Positions 35,232 through 44,331 of a stretch of DNA of 58,202 nucleotides are shown piece by piece. The notes under the pieces are model-generated. The model worked only from the letters and a program-made list of their open reading frames with translations. It was not told where the DNA came from and did no database searches. The stretch lies in NCBI RefSeq assembly GCF_001439805.1, contig NZ_JYLK01000023.1:1-58202 (forward strand), in the 5' to 3' direction. This stretch comes from Pseudomonas trivialis. Its GTDB lineage: Bacteria; Pseudomonadota; Gammaproteobacteria; Pseudomonadales; Pseudomonadaceae. Numbering within the stretch: position 1 is the stretch's first letter; the number at the start of each line of letters is the position of its first letter. A program made the translations under genes and the position numbers.

Positions 35232-36446
35232 TTGCGCGAAATTGTCCTGATAAACATCACCGGCGTTGATCGCCCGGGCCTTACTGCGGCCATCACCGGC
35301 GTTCTGGCCCAGGGTGGTGTGAACATTCTCGACATCGGCCAGGCCGTGATTCACGACACCCTGTCGTTCGGCATCCTGGTGGAAATCCCGAGCGAAGAAC
35401 GGGCTGCGTCCCTGCGTACGGAAATGCTGTCTACCGCGCAAACACTGGATCAACAGGTGCGTTTCACCCCGCTGTCCGAAGCGGACTACCAGCGCTGGGT
35501 GGACGGCCAGCGTGATAAGCGCCATATCGTTACGCTGCTGAGCCGCAAGGTCACGGCCGAGCAGTTGCAGCGCGTCAGCGCGATCACCGCCCATCACGCC
35601 TTGAATATCGACCATATCGACCGTCTGTCGCGGCGCATGCCTCTGGACACGCCGACCGACCTGGACAAGGGCTGCATCGAGTTCTCCGTACGCGGCGAAC
35701 CGGCCGACCCGCGGGCCCTGCGCGCTGAATTTCTCAGCGTGGCGCAGGAATTGAACGTCGATATCGCCTTCCAGGAAGACTCGCTGTACCGGCGCAACCG
35801 CCGTCTGGCGGTGTTCGACATGGACTCCACGCTGATCGAGGCTGAAGTTATCGACGAACTGGCCAAAGCCGCTGGTGTAGGTGAACAGGTCTCGGCCATT
35901 ACCGAACGCGCCATGGCCGGCGAGCTGGACTTTCGCGCCAGCTTCAAGGAACGCCTGGCGTTGCTCAAAGGGCTGGATGTCGGCGTACTGGACGCCATCG
36001 GCGCCTCGCTGCGCTTGACCGAAGGCGCCGAAATCCTGTTCGCCGAACTCAAGCGCCTGGGCTACAAGACCGCGATCCTGTCCGGCGGCTTCACCTACTT
36101 TGCCAAGCAATTGCAGGCCAGGCTGGGTATCGACTATGTGTTCGCCAACGAGCTGGAAGTGGTGGACGGCAAGGTGACCGGCGTGGCGGTCGAGCCGATT
36201 GTCGACGCGCAGCGCAAGGCTGATTTGCTCAGGGAGCTGGCGCACAAGGAAGGTTTGCGACTGGAACAGACCATTGCGGTGGGCGACGGCGCGAATGACT
36301 TGCCGATGCTGGCGATTGCTGGCCTGGGTGTGGCGTTCCGCGCCAAGCCGTTGGTGAAGCAATCGGCCAAACAGGCGATTTCGACGCTGGGGCTGGATGG
36401 GGTGTTGTATCTGCTGGGCTTTCGCGACCGCGACGGGCAGGTTTAA
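35232..36446 (+). CDS. serB: Phosphoserine phosphatase SerB
   Basis: A 404-residue HAD-superfamily enzyme performing the last step of serine synthesis. Two N-terminal ACT-like regions (GVDRPGLTAAITGVLAQGGVNILDIGQ near 10-37, and a second near 100) precede the HAD domain with DMDST (Asp196, Asp198), SGGFTYF and GDGANDLPML. The extended ACT-containing form is usual for Pseudomonas. The start is TTG 35232. It is convergent with psd, with a REP hairpin between them. Confidence 0.95.
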   Translation: MREIVLINITGVDRPGLTAAITGVLAQGGVNILDIGQAVIHDTLSFGILVEIPSEERAASLRTEMLSTAQTLDQQVRFTPLSEADYQRWVDGQRDKRHIVTLLSRKVTAEQLQRVSAITAHHALNIDHIDRLSRRMPLDTPTDLDKGCIEFSVRGEPADPRALRAEFLSVAQELNVDIAFQEDSLYRRNRRLAVFDMDSTLIEAEVIDELAKAAGVGEQVSAITERAMAGELDFRASFKERLALLKGLDVGVLDAIGASLRLTEGAEILFAELKRLGYKTAILSGGFTYFAKQLQARLGIDYVFANELEVVDGKVTGVAVEPIVDAQRKADLLRELAHKEGLRLEQTIAVGDGANDLPMLAIAGLGVAFRAKPLVKQSAKQAISTLGLDGVLYLLGFRDRDGQV

Positions 36447-36475
36447 GCGGTTTCCAACTGCAGGCATGCAGTAAA

Positions 36476-36503
36476 AATGTGGGAGGGGGCTTGCTCCCAC
36501 ATT
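36476..36503. repeat. Compact REP hairpin between convergent serB and psd
   Basis: AATGTGGGAG (36476-36485) pairs perfectly with CTCCCACATT (36494-36503) across an eight-base loop GGGGCTTG. It looks like a REP doublet collapsed to one hairpin. Placed between two converging stops, it could act as a bidirectional transcript end, but it lacks a T-tract. Confidence 0.65.
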
Positions 36504-36513
36504 CAGAGCGGTG

Positions 36514-37374
36514 TCAGGCTTTGGGTGAGCCGATACCCTGGCCCATCTGCACCGGCGAGCCGGCCACGAGTTCCTGCGCCCACGTCACCTGATCCGGCCC
36601 AAACAGCACGATTGCGGTCGAACCCAGCTTGAAGCGACCCAGTTCAGCGCCTTTCTCCAAATGAATCGGCGCCCGCGCGGCTTCGTCATAACGGAAGGTT
36701 TTCAGCGCACGCTTGGGCGGCGTAACCAGGCCCGCCCACACGGTCTCAATCGACGCCACAATCATCGCGCCCACCAATACCACCGCCATCGGGCCGCGCT
36801 CAGTGTCGAAAATGCAGGCAACACGTTCGTTACGGGCAAACAGCTCGGGGACGTTTTCGGCGGTGGTCTGGTTGACCGAGAAGATGCGCCCCGGAATGTA
36901 GACCATCTCGCGCAGGGTGCCGGCCAGTGGCATGTGCACCCGGTGGTAGTCCTTGGGCGACAGGTACACGGTGGCGAAGTCACCGCCCATGAACGGCGCA
37001 GCCACCGCCGCGTCACCGCCCAGCAGCTCCAGCACGCTGAAGCTGTGGCCCTTGGCCTGGAAGACCCGGCCGTGTTCGATCGGACCAAGCTGGCTGACCG
37101 CGCCGTCGGCCGGGCTCAGTACCGCGCCCGGCGTCTGGTCCAGTGGGCGCGCGCCGTCTTTCAAGGCGCGGGTGAAGAAAGCGTTGAAGTGCTCGTAAGC
37201 CGTCACGTCTTCCACCAGGGCCTGGGACATGTCCACCTGATAGCGCTTGGCGAACCAGGTGGTGAAGGCATTCTTGAACCAGCGCACGCGGCACTCGGCA
37301 ATGCAGCCGGCCAGGCGCGACAGCAAGTGGTGCGGCAGCAAGTACTGGCTGAGGATAAACAACTGCTTTTTCAT
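36514..37374 (-). CDS. psd: Phosphatidylserine decarboxylase
   Basis: A 286-residue proenzyme that makes phosphatidylethanolamine at the inner membrane. It self-cleaves at LGST (250-253), Ser252 becoming the pyruvoyl group. The catalytic Asp90 (SPADGAVS) and His147 (KDYHRVHMP) are in place. Length and motifs fit the gamma-proteobacterial enzyme. It lies 16 bases downstream of rhdA on the same strand and is probably co-transcribed with it. Confidence 0.95.
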   Translation of the reverse strand: MKKQLFILSQYLLPHHLLSRLAGCIAECRVRWFKNAFTTWFAKRYQVDMSQALVEDVTAYEHFNAFFTRALKDGARPLDQTPGAVLSPADGAVSQLGPIEHGRVFQAKGHSFSVLELLGGDAAVAAPFMGGDFATVYLSPKDYHRVHMPLAGTLREMVYIPGRIFSVNQTTAENVPELFARNERVACIFDTERGPMAVVLVGAMIVASIETVWAGLVTPPKRALKTFRYDEAARAPIHLEKGAELGRFKLGSTAIVLFGPDQVTWAQELVAGSPVQMGQGIGSPKA

Positions 37375-37390
37375 TAATTGTCCTTAAACC

Positions 37391-38206
37391 TTAAATCTCA
37401 ACGGGGGTGTCGGGGTGGTTGCCCCATTCGCCCCAGGAACCGGCATAACCTTTGACTCGCGGATAACCGAGCGCCTTGGCCACCAGGTAGGTGAAGCCAG
37501 AGCGGTGGTGAGTCTGGCAGTGGGTGATGATTTCCTTGTCGCGGGTAAGCCCCAGGTCTTCGAGGATCTGCGGCATGTCGCGGCGAATGCGCAGGTTGCG
37601 CGCCTTGTCCATGCCAGCGGTCCACTCGAAGTTGACGGCACCGGGGATGTGGCCGCCCTTGGCTGCCAGCACCTTTTCGCCGGAATACTCCAGCGGGCCG
37701 CGTGCGTCCCAGATGCCCAGATCGGCAGCGCCGAGGCGGCTTTGCAGGTATTCGCGGGTGGCGGTGGGGCCGTCGTGCAGCGTGAGGCTGACCGGGCCGC
37801 CGGCCGGGGCGGGCACTTCGGTTGAGAGCGGGTAGTGCTCTGCCTGCCAGGCCAGCAGGCCGCCGTCGAGGTAGTGGTACTTCTGGTGGCCGATCACGTC
37901 GAGCAGCCAGATGAAGCGCCCGGCCCAACCGCCGCCTTCGTCGTCGTACACCACGTAGGTGGCGTCCGGGGTGTGGCCCAGTTCGCCGAACAGCTTCTCC
38001 AGTTCGGCCTTGTCCGGCAGCAGGCCGGGCGCCGGTGGCTGGCCCAGTTGGGTGCGCTTGGGGTCAACGAAATGCGCGCCGGGGATATGCCCTTCGGCGT
38101 AGCGGGCGGCACTGGTGAGGTCCACCACAATCAGGTGCTCGGCATCCAGTTGACCAAGCAGGTCGCTGGACTCGATCACCAGCGGCAAGCCAGAGAAGTC
38201 AGGCAT
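37391..38206 (-). CDS. rhdA: Thiosulfate sulfurtransferase (rhodanese) RhdA
   Basis: A 271-residue tandem rhodanese, the same length as Azotobacter vinelandii RhdA. The active loop is CQTHHR, with the persulfide-forming Cys230 as in that enzyme. The N-terminal rhodanese repeat is inactive (no Cys in its loop), as usual. It would transfer sulfane sulfur from thiosulfate to cyanide or other thiophiles; cytoplasmic. The start MPDFSG has AGGAGA about 8 bases upstream; 38260 would be a longer, less likely start. Confidence 0.93.
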   Translation of the reverse strand: MPDFSGLPLVIESSDLLGQLDAEHLIVVDLTSAARYAEGHIPGAHFVDPKRTQLGQPPAPGLLPDKAELEKLFGELGHTPDATYVVYDDEGGGWAGRFIWLLDVIGHQKYHYLDGGLLAWQAEHYPLSTEVPAPAGGPVSLTLHDGPTATREYLQSRLGAADLGIWDARGPLEYSGEKVLAAKGGHIPGAVNFEWTAGMDKARNLRIRRDMPQILEDLGLTRDKEIITHCQTHHRSGFTYLVAKALGYPRVKGYAGSWGEWGNHPDTPVEI

Positions 38207-38263
38207 GTGAGGTCTCCTGGGCACAAAAGTGGGTGATAAAGGAGGGCGATTGTAGCGCAAGCA

Positions 38264-39799
38264 TCAGGCGCTGCGGTTGGTAAAGCAGTGCAGGGCTTTC
38301 TCGGTGCATTGGGCGGTTTTGCCGAAGGCCTGCACGGTGGTTTCCGAAAAAGGCCCGCCGCCCTGGTCGGCGATCATCAGCATCACTACCTTGCCATTGC
38401 AGCTCAGCGAGCGCAGCAGCAGGTGCTCACCGGCGAACAGGCGGCGCAGGATCGGCGGCAGCAAGGCCGAGAATTGCGCATGGTTGTCGGGCGTGAGGCG
38501 CACCTGGGCGGACTTTTCCAGCAGGCGCTGCAGCAGCGTGCTGTTGACCACGTCCAGGCTCAGGTTGGTCGCGTCCCTGGGCAGGCCGTCGACTTGATGT
38601 ACGCGTAAAGTGCTCTGGGCGCGATCCGTCATCAGCAGCATCACCCGCTGCATGCCGCTGGCCACCAGCGCGTCCCGGGCGCAGGTGGTCAGGTGCATCG
38701 CGTTGGCGAAGCGGCTCGGCTCCTGCAGCAACTCGGTGCAGTGCCTGCGCCACACGGCGAGGGCTTCGGCGGTGGGCGGTGGCGCCGGCAGCAGGCCGCG
38801 ATGGACCTTCTGCACATGCCATGGCCAGATCAGCGACAGCGCCGGATGCCAGAGGTCGGGCATCAGGGTGGTACGGGCGCTGGTGACGGCTTGCTGGTGT
38901 GCCTGTTGTTGCACATCGGCCAGCGGCTCTTGCAGGTACAGCGCGGTGAGGTACTGCCAGCGCTCGGCGTGCGGGCAGGTCCAGGACTCCTGGGCCGACA
39001 TCGCCAGGCCGTTGGCCAGCAGCACGGTATTGGCCGGCTGGTTGAGCCAGCGGCGCAGGTTGGGCTCGGCGTCGAGCAACTGTTGGTGGCGCAGCGCGTC
39101 ATCTTCGCGGGCGATGCGCAAGGCCTTGACCAGCAGGCGTTTCTCGTTGCGCAGCAGCGTATAACCCTGGGACACCCAGACCGGCAGGTGCCAGGCTTCG
39201 GTCAGCCCCAGACACAGGTCCAGAAGGCGCACGCCGAACACCTGTTGCTCGACCGCGCGGGCGCTCTCGCCTTTATGGATGACCCGCAGTTCCCATTCTT
39301 CCAGCAGCTTGGGATAGGCCACGGCCATCGGCCACAGCGGCGACAGAAACAGCAGGCTGCCCCAATGGATGTCCTGCCACAGGCGCGCCAGGCGGCTGGC
39401 GAACAAGCCGCTGGCCTGCTGGGACGCGTGCTGGCTCACCAGCAGCAATTGGCGCAAGGCCAGCGGGATTTCCTGGGCGGGCACCGAGGGCAGCCGCGCG
39501 AGCAGTTCTTCGGCGCGCTTGAGGCCCAGGCGGTTGAGCGCCACTTCGAGGTTTTCCGCCGGTTCCGTCATGCTGCCCTGGGTATGGCTGTTGGCTTCGC
39601 GCATCACGCTAAGCACCAGCGCCGGGCTGTTTTGCATCAGCTCGGCAATATCTCGCAACGAACTGCGGCTGTCGCGAATGGCCTTGCACACGCGCTCATG
39701 GGCGGCCTGGGGCACGGGCAGCAGCACGTCGTCCAGGCGCTTGATCCAGGCGGCGAGGGTGGCGGGTTTGGCACTTGGGACGCTGGTTTCATTAGCCAT
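38264..39799 (-). CDS. HDOD-domain protein with GAF-like C-terminus
   Basis: An approximately 511-residue cytoplasmic protein. The N-terminal 20-230 region reads as an HDOD (non-catalytic HD-like output) domain: PVPQAAHERVCKAIRDSRSSLRDIAELMQNSPALVLSVMREANS. The C-terminal ~140 residues (TCARDALVASGMQRVMLLMTDRAQSTLRVHQVDG ... NGKVVMLMIADQGGGPFSE) have the layout of a GAF-like sensor domain. HDOD proteins act in bacterial signalling, often in motility or c-di-GMP pathways. It is divergent from motAB, which may be meaningful. The start may be 39799 or 39802 (adjacent ATGs). Confidence 0.7.
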   Translation of the reverse strand: MANETSVPSAKPATLAAWIKRLDDVLLPVPQAAHERVCKAIRDSRSSLRDIAELMQNSPALVLSVMREANSHTQGSMTEPAENLEVALNRLGLKRAEELLARLPSVPAQEIPLALRQLLLVSQHASQQASGLFASRLARLWQDIHWGSLLFLSPLWPMAVAYPKLLEEWELRVIHKGESARAVEQQVFGVRLLDLCLGLTEAWHLPVWVSQGYTLLRNEKRLLVKALRIAREDDALRHQQLLDAEPNLRRWLNQPANTVLLANGLAMSAQESWTCPHAERWQYLTALYLQEPLADVQQQAHQQAVTSARTTLMPDLWHPALSLIWPWHVQKVHRGLLPAPPPTAEALAVWRRHCTELLQEPSRFANAMHLTTCARDALVASGMQRVMLLMTDRAQSTLRVHQVDGLPRDATNLSLDVVNSTLLQRLLEKSAQVRLTPDNHAQFSALLPPILRRLFAGEHLLLRSLSCNGKVVMLMIADQGGGPFSETTVQAFGKTAQCTEKALHCFTNRSA

Positions 39800-39871
39800 C
39801 ATTGGGGCGCGATCATCACTTGCGTTCAAGATGCCCGGAACGGGCTGAGTTGGCTTTTCGCCTTAACGGGC

Positions 39872-39898
39872 TATAGTCTGGCGCAGTTTTGCCGATAA
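39872..39898 (+). promoter_or_regulatory. Sigma-28 (FliA) flagellar promoter of motAB
   Basis: TATAGTCT (39872-39879), 11 bases, then a perfect GCCGATAA (39891-39898). The consensus is TAAAGTTT-N11-GCCGATAA, giving 6/8 and 8/8 matches with exact spacing. It lies 67 bases upstream of motA, as expected for a late-class flagellar operon. Confidence 0.85.
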
Positions 39899-39965
39899 GT
39901 AGAACAAGAGTTTTCAGCTGCACCCATTATGTCCATGAACCCGACGGCGCAAGTACAGATCCCCT

Positions 39966-40817
39966 ATGGCTAAAATTATCGGCATCATTGTCGTCATCGC
40001 GAGCGTGCTCGGTGGGTACGTCTTGTCCCACGGTAAAATTGCCGCATTGATCCAGCCTTTCGAAGTGCTGATTATCGGCGGCGCCGCGTTTGGCGCATTC
40101 CTGCAGGCCAACCCCGGCTACATGACCATGCACGTGATCAAGAAATCGGTGGGCATGTTCGGCTCGCGCTTTTCTCACACCTTCTATCTGGAAGTGCTGG
40201 GGCTGGTCTACGAGATCCTCAACAAGAGCCGTCGCGAAGGCATGATGGCTATCGAGGGCGACATCGAAGACGCCGCGGCGAGTCCGATCTTCGCCAAGTA
40301 CCCGGCGGTGCTCAAAGACGAGCGCATGACCGCGTATATCTGTGATTACCTGCGCATCATGTCCTCCGGCAACATGGCTCCCCATGAGCTGGAAGGCCTG
40401 TTCGACATGGAGTTGTTCAGCCTCAAGGAAGAGCTGGAGCATCCATCCCATGCCGTGACCGGCGTCGCCGACGGCATGCCCGGTTTCGGTATCGTTGCGG
40501 CGGTGCTCGGCATCGTGGTGACCATGGCTTCCCTTGGCGAAGGTGACCAGGCGGCCATTGGCATGCACGTGGGGGCGGCGCTGGTGGGGACCTTCTTCGG
40601 TATCCTGGCGGCCTACGGCTTCTTCGGTCCGCTCGCCACCTGCCTGGCCCACGACGCCAAGGAAGAAGTGAATCTGTACGAAGCGATCAAGGCCAGCCTG
40701 GTGGCGTCGGCCTCCGGCATGCCGCCGTCGCTGGCCGTGGAATTCGGGCGCAAGGTGCTCTACCCCAAACATCGCCCGAGTTTCTCCGAGCTGGAGCAAG
40801 CGGTTCGCGGTCGCTAA
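39966..40817 (+). CDS. motA: Flagellar motor stator protein MotA
   Basis: A 283-residue inner-membrane protein with four helices; with MotB it forms the proton-driven stator. Seen: AKIIGIIVVIASVLGGYVLSHGKIAALIQPFEVLIIGGAAFGAF at the start, a long cytoplasmic loop, and GMPGFGIVAAVLGIVVTMASLGEG and the helix-4 segment near residues 167-190. A sigma-28 promoter lies upstream and motB starts three bases after the stop. Confidence 0.96.
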   Translation: MAKIIGIIVVIASVLGGYVLSHGKIAALIQPFEVLIIGGAAFGAFLQANPGYMTMHVIKKSVGMFGSRFSHTFYLEVLGLVYEILNKSRREGMMAIEGDIEDAAASPIFAKYPAVLKDERMTAYICDYLRIMSSGNMAPHELEGLFDMELFSLKEELEHPSHAVTGVADGMPGFGIVAAVLGIVVTMASLGEGDQAAIGMHVGAALVGTFFGILAAYGFFGPLATCLAHDAKEEVNLYEAIKASLVASASGMPPSLAVEFGRKVLYPKHRPSFSELEQAVRGR

Positions 40818-40820
40818 GCC

Positions 40821-41837
40821 ATGGAAAACAACCAGCCGATAATCATCAAGCGCGTCAAGCGCTTCGCTGCGGGGCACCATGGTGGCGCCTGGAAGATCGC
40901 CTTCGCCGACTTTGCCACGGCGATGATGGCGTTCTTCCTGGTGCTGTGGTTGATGTCCACCGCCACGCCCGAACAGAAGATCGCCATCGCCGGTTACTTC
41001 AAGGACCCGATCGGCTTCTCGGAAAGCGGCACGCCTTTTGTGATCGACCTGGGTGGCTCACCGCAGTTGGCGCCGGAGCGCACCATCAACCCGGAGGTAC
41101 AGACCGAGTCGCCGCAGGACAAGATTCCCGTGGAGCGCGATACCGTCGAGAGCATGGCCGAACAGGTCGAGCAGGAACGCCTCGAACTGTTGCTGCAGGA
41201 GTTGCAGAACAAGGTCGAAGAAAACCCGCAGTTGCTCAAGTTCAAGGATCAGATTTCGTTCGAGATCACCCCGGAAGGCCTGCGCATCCAGATCACCGAT
41301 GCCGCCAACCGGCCGATGTTCGATTCCGGCAGCGCACGTCTGAAACCGTACTTTGAAGACATCCTGCTGGCCATGGCCGACACCATCAAGGCGGTGCCGA
41401 ACAAGATCAGCATCAGCGGCCATACCGACGCCAAGCCGTACGCGGGCCAGGGCGACTTCGGCAACTGGGAGCTGTCGGCCAACCGCGCCAACGCCGCCCG
41501 GCGTGCGCTGGTCGCCGGCAGTTACCCCGACCCGCAAGTGGCACGCGTGGTGGGGTTTGCCTCCTCGCAGCTGTTTGATCACAAGGACCCCTTCAATCCG
41601 GTCAACCGCCGCATCGATATCGTCGTACTGACCAAAAAGGCCCAGCGCGCGATTGAAGGCGACCAGCCGCCACCGGCACCCGCCCAGGGTGAAGGCGCAC
41701 CGGGTGAAGTGCCCACCGACCCGAACGCGATTCCGCCAGGGCAGGAGCCGTTACCGGCCCATGAGCTGCGCCAGAAGCTGAATTTGTTTGATGATGGCGG
41801 AGTGAAGGATCCGACGGTGCCTGGGACGGGGTCCTAG
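40821..41837 (+). CDS. motB: Flagellar motor stator protein MotB
   Basis: A 338-residue stator subunit. A single N-terminal membrane helix (about 27-46) carries the proton-binding Asp30 (AFADFATAMMAFFLVLWLM). It is followed by the plug region and an OmpA-like peptidoglycan-binding domain (about 150-270; ISGHTDAKPY, ELSANRANAARR, NRRIDIVV). The C-terminal 50 residues are Pro/Gly-rich. It forms an operon with motA. Confidence 0.96.
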   Translation: MENNQPIIIKRVKRFAAGHHGGAWKIAFADFATAMMAFFLVLWLMSTATPEQKIAIAGYFKDPIGFSESGTPFVIDLGGSPQLAPERTINPEVQTESPQDKIPVERDTVESMAEQVEQERLELLLQELQNKVEENPQLLKFKDQISFEITPEGLRIQITDAANRPMFDSGSARLKPYFEDILLAMADTIKAVPNKISISGHTDAKPYAGQGDFGNWELSANRANAARRALVAGSYPDPQVARVVGFASSQLFDHKDPFNPVNRRIDIVVLTKKAQRAIEGDQPPPAPAQGEGAPGEVPTDPNAIPPGQEPLPAHELRQKLNLFDDGGVKDPTVPGTGS

Positions 41838-41894
41838 GCGCAATGGACCAGGGGGACCCACGACTCATTTTATCTGTCTCAGGAAAATGCCTGG

Positions 41895-42926
41895 TCAGTA
41901 ACTGCTCTCAGGCAAGCTCGCAATAATCGACCGATAGCTGTTCATCCGCTGCTGCTGCACACGTCCGTCTTCCAGTGCCTTGAGCAATGCGCACCCTGGC
42001 TCGCGGTCGTGTTTGCAGTCGCGGAAGCGGCAGGTGCCGATCAGGTCGTTGAACTCGATGAACCCCGCTTCCACATCGCTGCGGCTGACATGGCCCAGGC
42101 CGAATTCACGAATGCCGGGGGAGTCGATCAGCTCGCCGCCGCCCGGGAAGTGGAACAAGCGTGCGGTGGTGGTGGTATGCGTGCCCTGGCCGGACAGCTC
42201 CGACAGCGGGCCGACGCGGGTGTCGACGTCCGGCAGCAGGCTGTTGACCAGTGACGACTTGCCCACGCCCGATTGGCCGACGAACACGCTGATACGCCCG
42301 TCCAGCTGCTGTTGCAGCTGTTCCATGCCGTCACCGTGATGGGCCGACACTTCCAGCACCGGGTAACCCAGGGTGCGGTACACCGCCAGCAGCGCGTTGA
42401 GCGCGGGGGCGTTCTGGTCGTCGATCAAGTCGAATTTGTTCAGCAGCAGCAGCGGGCGAATGCCGGCATGCTCGGCTGCGACCAGGTAGCGGTCGATCAG
42501 GTTGGCATGGGGCTCGGGCAGCGGGGCGAACACGATCACGATCATGTCGACGTTGGCCGCTACCGGCTTGAGCTGACCACGGCTGTCGGGACGGCGCAGC
42601 TCGGTGGTGCGCGGCAGTTGGGCGACGATGACGCCGATGCCCTGATTGCCGGCACGCCACACCACCTTGTCGCCGGTGACCAGCGCCGGCAGGTTGGCGC
42701 GCAAGTGGCAGCGTGACACTGAACCGGCGAGTTCGCCTTCCAGCGCCTCCACTTCGACCTGCACACCAAAGTGCGCGATCACCAGGCCCGTCTGTTCGGG
42801 GCCAAGGTCGCCGCCTTCTAGCGCTTCCACGGCGGAGGATTCACGTTTGGCGGCGCGCGCGGCGCGTTCGCCTTGAATCTTTTCGATGCGCCAGTTTTGG
42901 CGACGATTGAGCTGGCGTTTGGCCAT
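41895..42926 (-). CDS. rsgA: Ribosome small-subunit-dependent GTPase RsgA
   Basis: A 343-residue circularly permuted GTPase for 30S maturation. Motifs appear in the permuted order: NKFD (163-166), GQSGVGKSS (217-225), DSPG (268-271), then a zinc knuckle with Cys299, Cys304, His306 and Cys312. The N-terminal OB-fold spans about 45-110. The start MAKRQLNRRQ (42926) is preferred over 42950. It is divergent from orn, an arrangement conserved across gamma-proteobacteria. Confidence 0.95.
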   Translation of the reverse strand: MAKRQLNRRQNWRIEKIQGERAARAAKRESSAVEALEGGDLGPEQTGLVIAHFGVQVEVEALEGELAGSVSRCHLRANLPALVTGDKVVWRAGNQGIGVIVAQLPRTTELRRPDSRGQLKPVAANVDMIVIVFAPLPEPHANLIDRYLVAAEHAGIRPLLLLNKFDLIDDQNAPALNALLAVYRTLGYPVLEVSAHHGDGMEQLQQQLDGRISVFVGQSGVGKSSLVNSLLPDVDTRVGPLSELSGQGTHTTTTARLFHFPGGGELIDSPGIREFGLGHVSRSDVEAGFIEFNDLIGTCRFRDCKHDREPGCALLKALEDGRVQQQRMNSYRSIIASLPESSY

Positions 42927-43034
42927 TGGTGTTCCGTGTCGATAATACAAAGATAGGGTGAAACGGTCGCGAGTCTAGCACGCCGCCGCCTGCTAAACTG
43001 CGCCGCTACGCCAAGGTGCCAAGAGAATCAAGCC

Positions 43035-43577
43035 ATGCTGAACCCACAGAACCTGATTTGGATCGATCTGGAAATGACCGGTCTGAACCCCGACACCGAC
43101 GTCATCATCGAGATGGCGACGATTGTCACCGACAGCAACCTCAACACCTTGGCCGAAGGTCCGGTGATCGCCATCCACCACAGCGACGCGGTACTGGCCA
43201 CCATGGATGAGTGGAACACCCGCACCCACGGCAATTCCGGGCTGACACAGCGCGTGCGCGACAGTCGCATCAGCATGGCCGAAGCCGAAGCCGAAACCAT
43301 CGCGTTTCTGGAGAAGTGGGTGCCCAAGGGCAAGTCGCCGATCTGCGGCAACAGCATCTGCCAGGATCGGCGTTTCCTCTATACGCACATGAAGGGGCTG
43401 GAGAGTTACTTCCACTATCGCAACCTGGATGTGTCCACCCTGAAAGAGCTGGCCGCGCGCTGGGCGCCCGAGGTTAAAGACAGCTTCCATAAAGGCAGCA
43501 CGCACCTGGCGCTGGACGACATTCGCGAGTCGATTGCCGAGTTGCAGCATTACCGCAAGCATTTCATCAAGGCTTGA
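43035..43577 (+). CDS. orn: Oligoribonuclease Orn
   Basis: A 180-residue DEDDh 3'-5' exonuclease that finishes RNA decay; in Pseudomonas it also hydrolyses pGpG, the breakdown product of c-di-GMP. Seen: WIDLEMTGL (Asp11, Glu13), GNSICQDRRFL with the middle Asp, and HLALDDIRESI with the last Asp. Length is typical. A REP doublet follows the stop. Confidence 0.96.
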   Translation: MLNPQNLIWIDLEMTGLNPDTDVIIEMATIVTDSNLNTLAEGPVIAIHHSDAVLATMDEWNTRTHGNSGLTQRVRDSRISMAEAEAETIAFLEKWVPKGKSPICGNSICQDRRFLYTHMKGLESYFHYRNLDVSTLKELAARWAPEVKDSFHKGSTHLALDDIRESIAELQHYRKHFIKA

Positions 43578-43599
43578 AGATGTATTGACTGGCCTGGCG

Positions 43600-43671
43600 C
43601 TATCGGGAGCAAGCCCCCTCCCACATTGATGTGCGAACGCAGTCAAATGTGGGAGGGGGCTTGCTCCCGAT
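43600..43671. repeat. REP doublet, tail-facing pair with short spacer
   Basis: CTATCGGGAGCAAGCCCCCT...CCCACATT is followed, after about 17 bases, by AATGTGGGAGGGGGCTTGCT...CCCGAT. It has the same tail-facing orientation as the 22264 copy. It lies between orn and the TRIC-like gene. Confidence 0.9.
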
Positions 43672-43716
43672 GGACGCGACTCGGTCACCTTTGATGCCCA
43701 TGCAAGGACCGCCCGC

Positions 43717-44331
43717 ATGCTGCTGATGCTCTACCTCATCGCCATCACCGCCGAAGCCATGACCGGCGCCCTGTCCGCCGGTCGGCGCGGCATGGACTGG
43801 TTTGGCGTGGTGCTGATTGCCTGTGTGACGGCACTGGGGGGCGGTTCGGTGCGCGATGTGTTGCTCGGTCACTACCCGCTGACGTGGGTCAAACACCCGG
43901 AATACTTGATACTGACTTCGATTGCAGCACTGGTGACGATCTTCGCCGCGCCGCTGATGCGCCGTCTGCGCTCGCTGTTCCTCGCGCTGGACGCCGTGGG
44001 GCTGGTGGCTTTTACCCTGATTGGCTGCATGACCGCCCTGGAAATGGGCCATGGCATGCTGGTGGCTTCGGTCAGCGGCGTGATCACCGGAGTGTTCGGC
44101 GGCATCCTGCGGGACATCTTCTGCAACGACATTCCGCTGGTCTTCCGCCGTGAGCTGTACGCCAGCGTGTCATTCCTCGCCGCGTGGTTCTACCTGCTTT
44201 GCCTTTACCTGGAATTACCCAGCGAACAGGCCATTCTGCTGACACTGTTCAGCGGATTTCTGTTACGCCTGCTGGCGATCCGTTTTCACTGGGAAATGCC
44301 CAAGTTCGTCTATAACGACGACGTTCATTGA
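43717..44331 (+). CDS. TRIC-type cation channel (UPF0126, YicG-like)
   Basis: A 204-residue membrane protein of about seven helices built as two repeats. Each repeat carries a glycine-rich kinked motif: VTALGGGSVRDVLLG (around 37-51) and SGVITGVFGGILRDIFC (around 120-136). Bacterial members are trimeric cation channels, thought to carry potassium. Its last codons overlap the convergent queG end by seven bases. Confidence 0.88.
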   Translation: MLLMLYLIAITAEAMTGALSAGRRGMDWFGVVLIACVTALGGGSVRDVLLGHYPLTWVKHPEYLILTSIAALVTIFAAPLMRRLRSLFLALDAVGLVAFTLIGCMTALEMGHGMLVASVSGVITGVFGGILRDIFCNDIPLVFRRELYASVSFLAAWFYLLCLYLELPSEQAILLTLFSGFLLRLLAIRFHWEMPKFVYNDDVH

